Shown here in pieces: positions 17,369-27,000 of a DNA stretch of 64,000 nt. The stretch is from Diphasiastrum complanatum. Taxonomy: Eukaryota > Streptophyta > Lycopodiopsida > Lycopodiales > Lycopodiaceae. Where the stretch lies: the NCBI GenBank assembly GCA_029204225.1, contig CM055102.1, positions 8,374,280 through 8,438,279 on the forward strand, read 5' to 3'. The position numbers and the translations under genes were made by a program. Under the pieces are notes generated by a model. It did no database searches. It was not told the origin of the DNA and saw only the letters and a program-made list of their open reading frames with translations. Numbering within the stretch: the stretch's first letter is position 1; each line of letters starts with the position of its first letter.

Positions 17369-20100
17369 ATTCCTTGCTTGTCTCCTCTGGCCAGGTGGTG
17401 CCATACTGTCCGCCCCATCTTCGCCATCAGCTTTCTTCCTCTCTTTCTGTTTCTCAGCTTTCTCCTTCTTCCTCTTCTCGCCCCCGTGTTCCATGTGCAG
17501 GCTGTGGTCACCTTTATGTGCAAGGTGCCGGTCTTTCTCGCCATCATAACGCTTGCTCTGCTTTTCGTCAACAACTCGCATTAACCAATGTCGACCTTGC
17601 ACCTCATCCTGCTCCCACTTCGCCACCTGACTCGGCTTGGACCTGGATTTGCTCCCTTGATATTTTGACCGCTTTTCACTTGGGTTTTTCTCGTCCTCGT
17701 CTTTATGCACACATTCCCTTTGCCTTGTGCTTAGACGTCCAGAGAGCTTTGTCCTTACCTTTGTCTCGTCTGGCTTCCAACCCTTCTGATATTGCAACTT
17801 GGCATGCCTTTTTGCTTTTTCCTCTCTGGAGTTTGCCTCTGCCTCCTCGGGGTGGTGATGTTGGTCATAGGGAAACTCGCAACAGGCTTCATCGCTTTAT
17901 GTCAAGAGATTGGGAAAATCTGCAAGAAGAGCATTTCCTTCGCTGTCATGCGCTTGCTGCTCAGTGGGATTCGACTTCGGATGGTGTTTCTATACCCCTT
18001 GTTCATCGTCGGTTGCGTCGTTGTGTTTTACTTGGGCAAGTGGGTGAGTATTCTCGTGCAGCTCGTGCTCTAGCTCCTACAAGTCCAAGTACTCCTTCTG
18101 CTGCCACCCTTCAGGCTTTGGAGCTTCTTCACCCACCGGCAAATGACTCCCTTCCTTCTTTTGTTGAGGACTTTGAACCTGATTCCGATTTGCAGCTCTC
18201 AGAACCTCATTTTCTTAATGCTTTTCTACGCAGCCCTCATTTGTCAACTAGGGGTCCTTCTGGTATGGTTTTCGAGCATCTTCGTGACTGTTTTTCTCCT
18301 GATGACTCTGCTAGCGGGTTTGGTTTGCTCTTTCAAGTTTGCTCTTTCGTAGCATGTAGCCGTATTCCTCTTTCTATTGCTCGTATTCTTGGTGCTGCTC
18401 GTTTGATAGTCTTGGATAAGCCTGGCGGTGGAGTGCGTCCCATTGCTGTTGGAGAGGTTTTATACAGATTGGTTTCTAGGGCTCTTGGTTTTCAGCTTCG
18501 TGACAGTTTTCATGACCACCTATTTCCTCATCAGTTTGGTTGTGCTACTTCTGGCGGTTGCGAGACAGTCATACATGCTTTGCGTGCTACCTTGGATCTT
18601 CATCCATATTGGGTTGTCCTTCAGGTGGATGTTAAAAATGCTTTCAAATCTGTTTCCCGAGGGGCTATTTTCGAAGAACTTCGTGCGGCTCACGGTCCTC
18701 TCGCTCAGCTCACCCCGTTTGTTCGCTCTTTTTATTCCATGGATGCGCCTCTATATTTCAGTCATGCTTCTCGCTTAGGTGATGTTTCAGTTATCTCGTC
18801 TGCTAATGGTATCAGACAAGGTGATCCATTGGGTGGTGTTCTTTTTGCTTTGGCGCACTTTCGGGCATTGCGTGCTTCTTCAGCTGCTTTTCCTTCTTGT
18901 TTGTTTTCCTCTATTGCTGATGACACGCATATTGTGGGACCTGCTAATGACGTCTTTCCGGCTTTCCTTTATTTCTCTCAGCAACTTTCGGCTTTGGGCC
19001 TCATTGTCAATCCCTCTAAGTGCGTTGCTTGGTGTCCTCAGGGCCTCCTTGCTGAGGTCCCTTTACCTATAGGTTTCAATACTCCGGTTGATGAGATTAG
19101 AGTGCTTGTTATTCCTATAAGTTTATCGGATTTTGTGGCTTCCTCTTTGCGGGACACTTTGGACGCACATCTTCGTCACGCTGATCTGCTACCAAAGCTT
19201 GGCAATGCTCAAGTTGCACTAGGGATTCTCACTCAATGCTTCGCTCAACGGCCAAGTTATATTCTACGGTGTGTTCCTCCCTCTCCTGATGTTTTGACTT
19301 TGCTACAGGATTTCGATAATACTTTATCAGATATTCTGGGTCGCTTGATGGGTTCAGAATCCTTTCGTATTCCCAATGATCAATTCGTTACGCGACAAGT
19401 CTCTCTTCCCGCTTCATCCAGAGGTGTTGGTCTTTCTTGCACAGCTTCTATTGCTCCAGCTGCTTTTATGGGAAGTTGGGCCCTTGTTGCCTCTGCACTT
19501 ATCTCTCGGTTTCAACAGGACAACAAGCCCATTCTTCTCGATTCAGTAGCTCATGTGGAAACATGCATTCTTCCTTTCCAACAACATCTTCGTGCGGCCA
19601 AGGATCTCATTCCTCCACCTGTGCGAGCTTCTTTGCCTCCCTTTGAGTCTTTGCTTAGCCATCAACGTGGTCATTTTCAGAAGTATCTTTTGGAGCGCTT
19701 CCACTCTCATGCTTTCACTCAACTTCTCATTGATTCACCTTCCGATGAGACTCGGGCTCGCCTTTTGTCTTGTGTAGGCCCGGGTGCCGATGCTTGGCTT
19801 GTTGCAAGCCCTGTTGTTCCACACTTGCGTCTTTTTTCAGAGTTGTTTCTCACCACTCTTCGGTTTAGGTTGGGTCTCCCTCATCCAGTGCTGGCAGGTT
19901 TGACAAAATGTTCTTGTGGTCATCCTGTTGATCCTATTGGCACTCATCTCATGCGTTGCCCTTCTGGCGGAGAGCGTATTGCGACTCATGATTCAATTCA
20001 TGACGTATTGGCATCTATTGCTCATGAGTGCGGCTTTCATGTTGTTCGGGAGCAGACCCACATCTTGCCTGTGTCTGATTCACAGTCGACGCCGAGTTGA
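17320..20100 (+). CDS. Reverse transcriptase polyprotein with N-terminal zinc finger
   Basis: Open from just after a stop at 17317. No early ATG exists; the first near-cognate start is TTG at 17374, giving 908 aa (numbering used here). Near residues 41-61 a C-x2-C-x12-H-x3-C finger (CAGCGHLYVQGAGLSRHHNAC without its last Cys is CAGCGHLYVQGAGLSRHHNA) resembles the target-binding fingers of R2-like elements. RT motifs follow in order: VRPIAVGEVLYRLVSRAL, motif A VDVKNAFKSVSR (Asp 419), motif B GIRQGDPLGGVLF, motif C SIADDTHIVG (Asp 516/517) and motif D GLIVNPSKCVAW. A CCHC motif at about 846-862 (C-S-C...H-LMR-C) precedes the endonuclease. No APE endonuclease domain is present. All RT catalytic aspartates are intact. 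The frame ends at 20100 through a probable frameshift just before the nuclease core. Confidence 0.85.
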   Translation, partial: REYPSCTCREAHCDVVNSLLVSSGQVVPYCPPHLRHQLSSSLSVSQLSPSSSSRPRVPCAGCGHLYVQGAGLSRHHNACSAFRQQLALTNVDLAPHPAPTSPPDSAWTWICSLDILTAFHLGFSRPRLYAHIPFALCLDVQRALSLPLSRLASNPSDIATWHAFLLFPLWSLPLPPRGGDVGHRETRNRLHRFMSRDWENLQEEHFLRCHALAAQWDSTSDGVSIPLVHRRLRRCVLLGQVGEYSRAARALAPTSPSTPSAATLQALELLHPPANDSLPSFVEDFEPDSDLQLSEPHFLNAFLRSPHLSTRGPSGMVFEHLRDCFSPDDSASGFGLLFQVCSFVACSRIPLSIARILGAARLIVLDKPGGGVRPIAVGEVLYRLVSRALGFQLRDSFHDHLFPHQFGCATSGGCETVIHALRATLDLHPYWVVLQVDVKNAFKSVSRGAIFEELRAAHGPLAQLTPFVRSFYSMDAPLYFSHASRLGDVSVISSANGIRQGDPLGGVLFALAHFRALRASSAAFPSCLFSSIADDTHIVGPANDVFPAFLYFSQQLSALGLIVNPSKCVAWCPQGLLAEVPLPIGFNTPVDEIRVLVIPISLSDFVASSLRDTLDAHLRHADLLPKLGNAQVALGILTQCFAQRPSYILRCVPPSPDVLTLLQDFDNTLSDILGRLMGSESFRIPNDQFVTRQVSLPASSRGVGLSCTASIAPAAFMGSWALVASALISRFQQDNKPILLDSVAHVETCILPFQQHLRAAKDLIPPPVRASLPPFESLLSHQRGHFQKYLLERFHSHAFTQLLIDSPSDETRARLLSCVGPGADAWLVASPVVPHLRLFSELFLTTLRFRLGLPHPVLAGLTKCSCGHPVDPIGTHLMRCPSGGERIATHDSIHDVLASIAHECGFHVVREQTHILPVSDSQSTPS

Positions 20101-20557
20101 TCTTGTTCTTTCGCGCGAGGGGATTCGCACGCTTGGGGATGTTGTTGTTGTTGATCCTTCGCGGCCTGACCTCCTTCGTCGTGCTTCAACTACTCAGGGT
20201 GCCGCTGCTTCTCATGGAGCTCTAGATAAAGAGCGAGATTATTCACATCGCACTCTTGGAGAAGGCTTTATCTTTTTTGCTTTGGAAACATATGGGTGCC
20301 TGCATAAGAAATTCGATGATTTTCTATCATCCTGTGCAGGTTTTGCAGCGAAACTCCAAGGTCGTGGTGCCTCACCTTTATCTATCATTACAGCTTATTA
20401 TCGTCAACGAGTTTCAATGACTTTACAACGCACTCAGGCACTTGCAATACTTCGACGTGCCGTAGTTGCAGGAACGGCTGCTTCACAGCTTCCTGCACTA
20501 CCTAAACTTCCAACTGTTTTAACTAGCGACTTACACCAAGCAGTAGGCTTTATGTAG
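20088..20557 (+). CDS. Restriction-like endonuclease C-terminus, frameshifted from RT ORF
   Basis: In the frame +1 relative to the RT ORF the sequence continues RRRVDLVLSREGIRTLGDVV and then VVDP, the R-x-D-L and D-V-x-V pattern of the PD-(D/E)xK-like nuclease that follows the CCHC motif in RLE-type non-LTR elements. Further on, GEGFIFFALETYG resembles the conserved distal block of these proteins. It ends at 20557 with ...LHQAVGFM. The two frames overlap, and a one-base change near 20085-20090 would account for the break. The break could be a mutation, a sequencing error or, less likely, programmed. Confidence 0.7.
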
Positions 20558-20700
20558 ATACTCTGCGAGATTGTTGCTTTGTTATACTTATACAATATCT
20601 CAATTCGCCTTATGGCCTTTACGTTTTTTACATGCATTTCTTTGTACTCTGATGGGTTTTCCCATCTTTTATTAATAAAAACATGAATTTCTCTCTAAGG

Positions 20701-20863
20701 GACATATTGCCATAAAATTTGGCCTTGAAAACACCTTATGCCAAGTGGCACCTTGAGATTGGACACCGGTGGTGGTACACTATTTACCTCCCTTTTGCCT
20801 TTCATTTGTTGTATGTGACGAAGATATCGCGTACATCCTTTCCCGCCATTTCTCTCTCGCTCC

Positions 20864-20917
<54 letters not shown>

Positions 20918-21079
20918 ACTCTCGCCCCCTTTTTCTCTGCTCCATCCCTGTATTCGCTCGTTTTTCGTGGCTGCGAGGATCGACTATGCTGTTCACCATC
21001 GATCGCCAGAGGGAGTGCATTTGCATGCTTGCTTACAAGCAGCTCCTCATGCTCGAAGACCGCATGTGCTGCATGCAAA
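20701..21079 (+). promoter_or_regulatory. FAS1 upstream region and 5' UTR with CT array
   Basis: Only about 380 bp separate the non-LTR element from the predicted FAS1 start. It contains a CT-rich stretch and a (TC)n array (20867-20916). CT-rich tracts are common near plant transcription starts. An ATG at 20986 in another frame opens a short ORF that, after splicing, ends a few bases into exon 2 and so overlaps the predicted main start. No TATA box was convincingly placed. Confidence 0.4.
20867..20916. repeat. (TC)n microsatellite in the FAS1 5' region
   Basis: About 50 bp of TC dinucleotide, the shortest of the arrays in this window and the only one beside a gene start. Confidence 0.95.
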
Positions 21080-24000
21080 ATGCGTTCTCTAAACCCTCGT
21101 AAGTGCGATATCGGCAACCAATAATGGCTTTTTGAATCTCGGAAGGAAGGCATTGTTCTTTGGAGAAAGGAAGGCATGTGAGCTAGAGGCATCATTGTTG
21201 AGATTAGGTCTATTCTTAGTCTTGGATCTCTGTGCATTCTAAGCTTAGTGAAACCGGAGGCTTAAGTTTCTCTTAAAGAGGGGGCAAACAAAGTGAAAGA
21301 TGAATCCTGGGACTTGCGCATGAATGTAGAGATATTTGTGTTTACATGAAACGAGCAGTGGCCGTAGGATCAATTGTGCAAGTATCGTACGCATGATCGT
21401 AATGCATTTCGTTTTGATTCCATCTTATTTGCCATAATGAGGGTACGGATCTGCTGTAAAGTGTAGAATTGCATACCACCAGCTGTTAAATATCTGCAAA
21501 GAAAGTCATTGGCTGAACTTCGTTTGAGGATGGAAAAAGATGTAGATACATCGGTTCAACAGTTGGCCGACAACGCTGATGTCTTGGACAAGAATGCAGG
21601 CGTGAAAGCGCCAGGATCAAAACATCACAAGTCTAGAATACCTAAGAGGTGAGGGTTCCTCCTAAAATTTGCAACAACAATAAGCTGTATTGAAAATCAC
21701 GATCTGTCTGTTTCAGAAAAACCATGAATAGTGTTATAAGAAGTTCTTTCTTCTAGTCTCGGAGTTCTGAATGTTGCGGCATTTGATCTGCGTGCTTCAG
21801 GACGCACAAGCTATTCAATAATCCGAAAGATACAAAAGATGCCGTGCAGGCCAAAAACAAAAAGACAGAAAAAGTGAATCTTCGTCTCGACAGGGAAAAT
21901 ACCCGACAGGTGATGCCTTTACATTAGGATTGCATTGTAGATATCCAGGTTATCAAATAAACCATTTTCTTTCTTCATCAGGAGAAATTAAGGGAGAAAG
22001 CTGAAAAGGAAGCAATGAAGGAGCAAGCCCGAGTTCAGAAGGAGGCCGAGAAAGTAGTACGTATTGAATCTGTAGACGTGAAAAATTCACAATTAGCACT
22101 TTGCACAATAGTCTATGAAATGTTGAAAGTGGAATAGGAGGGTTCCAATCCATCTGCAATGGGTTTGCTTGTTATAGGGAAAATCGAAGCAGGAAGCTGA
22201 AAAACAAGCACTTAAGGAGCAAACTCGTGCATTGAAAGAACTGAATCGACAAGTGCGCATATTCAATACATCTATTTTGTTCACTTACTCACTAAAATTA
22301 AGTTAAATAGAGTTGCGCTGCTAGTAGCATAAGAACATTTAATAAATCGAGTCTTTCATGCGTTGGGTTTTGTTGTTTTATTGATTCTTCAGTAATGTGT
22401 TCCAAGCTTACATTTACCCGATTTATCTCAAGGTTTGAAGTTTATATCCTATAGTGATGCTCGTCATGACTCGTATCAATAAGATCGCACGATTTTGTTC
22501 AAAGGACAGAGATTGCATCAAAGAATTAATAATGTGGTTAATGATAAAAACTTTTGCCTTCAAAAGTAGAAAATGTGCTTTAGCTGTTGCATCATTGATT
22601 TGACAGGAGAAAGAGAAAGAGAAAGCTGAAAAGGAGGCTAAGAAAGAGCAAGCCCGAGTTCAAAAGGAAGCTAAAGAGAAGGAGAAAGTTGAGAAAGAGG
22701 CGAAGAAAGAGCAAGCTAGGCTTCAAAAGGAAACTCTAAGACAAGTAAGTGTCTAGGGCACATGGATCTTAATGATGCTTCAATAACATTATCGTCATTT
22801 GCTACTTCATGACCCTTGGTTGAAGGATTTTGGATTTGGCTTTTTTTGGATGCATTAGAGTACCAGATTGATCAATTATATTTCATCCAAAATGTTGTAG
22901 ATTATCACCATGTTTAGTTCAATCCACTGTCTTTTGTATGTGGTCTTGGGGAATAGTAGATTGTACTTGTCAAGAAGTGTGCAAGGGAATTCTTTCTAAA
23001 GTGGTTATACTTGTAGAAATAATGACCAAAACAATACATAACTTGGATATTGGGTATGTATCCATCGATGTTAGTATGAACTTGATGTTTGAAATGCATT
23101 GTTCTAGAGTGGTTTAGGAAATCAAAATTGTTTGGGATTGGAACCTAGTGCATCTATATTTTGGGTGAAACCAAAATGCAATGTAAAAGTTTGTAAATTA
23201 TGAATCAAACTATCAATGGTCACCATGTGGTTGATACCTATATTGGTGTACATCCTCTTATGGTTTGGTTTACTGTCAATTTGTCATAGCTTATAGAGGT
23301 CGTGAACATTGAGAGGCTTACATGTAAAGTAATGACACATATTAAAGGGGTCATACAAAGCATACACTTTGCAAGTTAGCACTGGCATACTAAACCTGAA
23401 ACCCGAAACTTGAAACGTGAAACTTGAAAATAATAACAATTCACATAATACAAGAAACTCAAGATTCCACACATGCCTCATGAGAATGATCAATATGTCA
23501 TAAACCATTTGATGTATATGTCATATGGCCATTAGGCAAGTACATGACTATGATAGATAGACGGATTTATTATCATGTGACATGAAAATAAAACCTAAAT
23601 CCCTAAAATCGGAGATGATCAAAAAAAATTTCATCATTGTCGTTGGTGGACAAATAGGAAGATAGGGAATCCTCTTCAAGGATGTGTTGATGTCTCCTTG
23701 AAACTTTACCTTTGTTGCTGCCTCTAGGTCTATCAGGGCCTCTCGCATTGTTGCTCCTTTGCTTGTGATGTTGTTGCCTAGTCTTGGGCTTGACGTGCAA
23801 ATCTAGCAGAAATACCCCATGCCTACCTGCCCTCCGTGTACAAGTGATCGGGATTAACAAAACCCACATTCTTGCCAATGTCCATCTCTATCTCATCATC
23901 CAAGGCCTCCTCCTCCTCCTCCTCCTCCTCATCCTGATCCTCTTCTCCTACATCCTTTGCATCGGCCCTACATGGACCTCGTGGCCTTGTGTTGCCTCCC

Positions 24001-27000
24001 AATGATACTCTGAAAACATCTCATCATTAGTCACCACCTCTATCTGTGCATGAACTATTGTGACGTCTATGGATCTAAGGCACTCCTCGAGGTTCACCTA
24101 TCCAGGCGTACCATGTCTTTGCATGTGCATGACTAGCCTTAGGTTGGGGGTGCAGTACACCAATGTTGTGCTTATTGCATCGAGTGCTTTAGTTTTGCTT
24201 ACAAGCCAAAGCAGAACAATCTTGAGCAAGGATGTGAGACAAGAAATCACACATGGGGTAGATTTGCATCGTGGCCTCCACTGTTGATGAGATAGATGGT
24301 CAAGATCTCCTCTAGAAGAGTGAAACAAGCAAATCCTTTGGCCGAGTGCCTTGTTTCAAGTTCATCTTGAAGGCCTTTGGTAAGTCCATTGATGCCATGC
24401 ATTATATTCCAAAAGAGCCATGGTCATGATCCAAGTGAGCTTTTTTTTCCTGAAAATTCTTTAGTCCTAGGAGCAAATAAAGTTAGAAGATAATGCCTTG
24501 CTTTACATAATTGTTTTGTATGCCTTGTCCGAAAAATTCCTTCAAGTCCTCAATAAGATGAGCTATGCTGTAATGGAGGTGCACACTTAGTTGTACACCT
24601 AACTAAAGATTTTGCATAGAATACATTTTGCAAATAGACTTTTTAGCAACTCATTGAAATAGCGCAAACCTGTATCATTGATAACATTGCTGGTTTATAT
24701 TTATCACCTTGCAAACTTGCATACACTTAATTTCTTTTGGTCCTTTGATATCAGGAGAAAGAGCTGAAGCGCCAACAGGAGGAAGCTGAAAAGGAGCAAA
24801 AAAGAAGGGAAAAAGAAGCGGCAGAACGCAAAAAACAAACAGACCTTCAAAAGCAAGCCACAATCATGGATCGATTTCTGCAGAGCCAGAAAGAAAAAGC
24901 TGACGCATTACAGACTCAGAAGCATGTCGAACACAGTTCGCAACCTTCAGTACTACTAAAAGAGAATGAAGAACGAAGAAGTTCCCAGCTATTCGTCACA
25001 ATCGCTGGGTTGGCCACATTGAGCATGGATCAGGAGTTGAATGCTAATAAGGAGTACAGTACTGTGGAACTTCTGAGGTATTATTAGTAAACTAGCAAGT
25101 TTGTTAACTTTGATGTTACTGATTGTTTAATCTGTATGCATGAATCGTGAATTGTGAATTGTGAGTTCCTTTTTGAAGTTCCGAAAGGAATCTTGGAACT
25201 TATTGTCAATCTGTGACATCGAGTGCTGGAACCGATTACCATATCTTTGTAGACAGCCTCAGTGCTATTCATTAATTTTTTAAATTGATCAAATCATTCT
25301 ATCTGGATAAATAGGAACCATGTGTTAGCTTGGAAGGCTTGGCATTCCTCTGAAAAGGTCTGGAGATGGGGAATACGGAGGTATCCTAAAGCTGTAGTGT
25401 ATAAGGAACTTAGGCTACAGGGCACATCTGCAGATACTTGCAATGGGACTACTTTGAGCCCAACATTGAAGCATGTTGGGAGCTCTCCTGCAAGTCAGGT
25501 TTGTAAACGACTTCATTCCCAAATGAATGGAACTCAAGATGTGAACCTGGAAAATCTTGATGTAGATTGGGAAAGTGGCTTGACAATGCAAGCTGGTAGT
25601 TCATTGGAAGACATTAAGAGTTATGCGTACAAGGACACAGGGAGTACCAACAAGCACAGGAAGCTCCTTCAGTTTGACAAGAGTCATCGTCCTGCTTACT
25701 ATGGAACATTCTCAAAGAAGAGGTAAGTGCATTGTGGTTTTATGCAAATAAAACATTATTAGCAGCTTTTATTTTAAGCGGTTAAATTTCGAATTTGAAC
25801 GTTATCTTAGATTCTAAGAATGTCTGCCTTGAGGACAGACAGTGAACAGGCATCTCATTATTAGTTTTTAACTTGAGAGTGTCATCTGTTTTGTATTTCG
25901 GTATAGTGAGACTATTGGGCCTCGCCGTCCTTTCGACAAGGACGCTTCTTTGGACTATGAGATTGATAGTGACGAGGAATGGGAAGAGGTAGCCCACCCA
26001 CAAATGTTCTGTCTTCTTGCAGTTGTCTTCTAGATTTTTAACATATTTTTAAAATTGTTTGAAGAAAATGTTGGAATATCAGGCAGCAGACTCATTTGTC
26101 TTGTAGATTAGGACCTTACTATGACAATGTTACCTAGCAAGCACTAAGTCTTCTTTTGACAGGACGATCCTGGTGAAAGTCTTTCTGATTGCGATAAAGA
26201 TGAGGATGATGAAAAGCTAGATGTTGAAGAGGATGAGGCTGCAGATGGATTTGTTGTCCCAGATGGTTACCTGTCTGAAAATGAGGTATTGCGCGATAGT
26301 ACTAGGAATCAAAGAGTATACTTTTGGCTTCTGTACACATCAGCATTTATGAACCTTCTTCGTCTTTGATGGTAATGTAAGTAGTTTTAGGACTAAATAT
26401 CCGTCCTTTTAGTTGTACGCAATTATAGAAATCCTATGTGATGTATGTCAATTGAACAATTTTCTTCTTAATTAATTGAGTAGTTTTCCACATGCTGAAG
26501 CACTGCTGCAATGAGTAGCTTTGAAGTGAGTGAGTAACGAGCAAAACAGACAACCATGGCTGTTGTGTCGAGCTGGATTTTTATTGTTGCTATTTTTTCT
26601 TAACATTTTTGAAGAGTTGCTAATCAGTACACAAGTGAGCATGTGTTTAGCTAACATAGACTGAGATGCGGTTAGAACTGATGTGTTTATCTGGTTTTGC
26701 ACTATGATCAGGGAGTTCAAGTAGAAGAATTTGAGGCAGAGCATAATTGTCAGAAGCAGACTGAAGCTTCGAGTTGTGAAAACCCTTTTTATGGTGACAC
26801 TGATGCAGAGCAGCAGACTCATTCAAAGCTCCAAAGTATTCTGAGCACTATGACAGAACATGCTTTGCGTTCAAATCGTCCTTATATCATATCGAACTTT
26901 TCAAATAATGGGTGCAGTGAAGGAACTGGACAAATTTTTTCTTTGAGCAAAACTGAGGAGTTGTGTCTTGAAGCTTTGAAAATGCAGACATTGATACCTG

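Larger units (their letters stand above)
17036..20700 (+). mobile_element. Non-LTR retrotransposon of the restriction-like-endonuclease type
   Basis: A roughly 3.7-kb unit defined by its coding content and by the sharp left junction with the copia LTR. It holds one long RT ORF plus a frameshifted C-terminal endonuclease ORF. After the last stop (20557) there is about 140 bp of untranslated sequence ending near TTATTAATAAAAACATGAA. No LTRs flank it, no poly-A tail is obvious, and I could not identify a target-site duplication. Its C/T-rich base composition differs from its neighbours. The right boundary is approximate. Confidence 0.75.

Noticed and set aside
17057-17797. Minus-strand frames rich in Arg/Lys opposite the non-LTR element
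   Set aside because: Antisense shadows of the biased C/T-rich RT coding strand; no motif and no start context.
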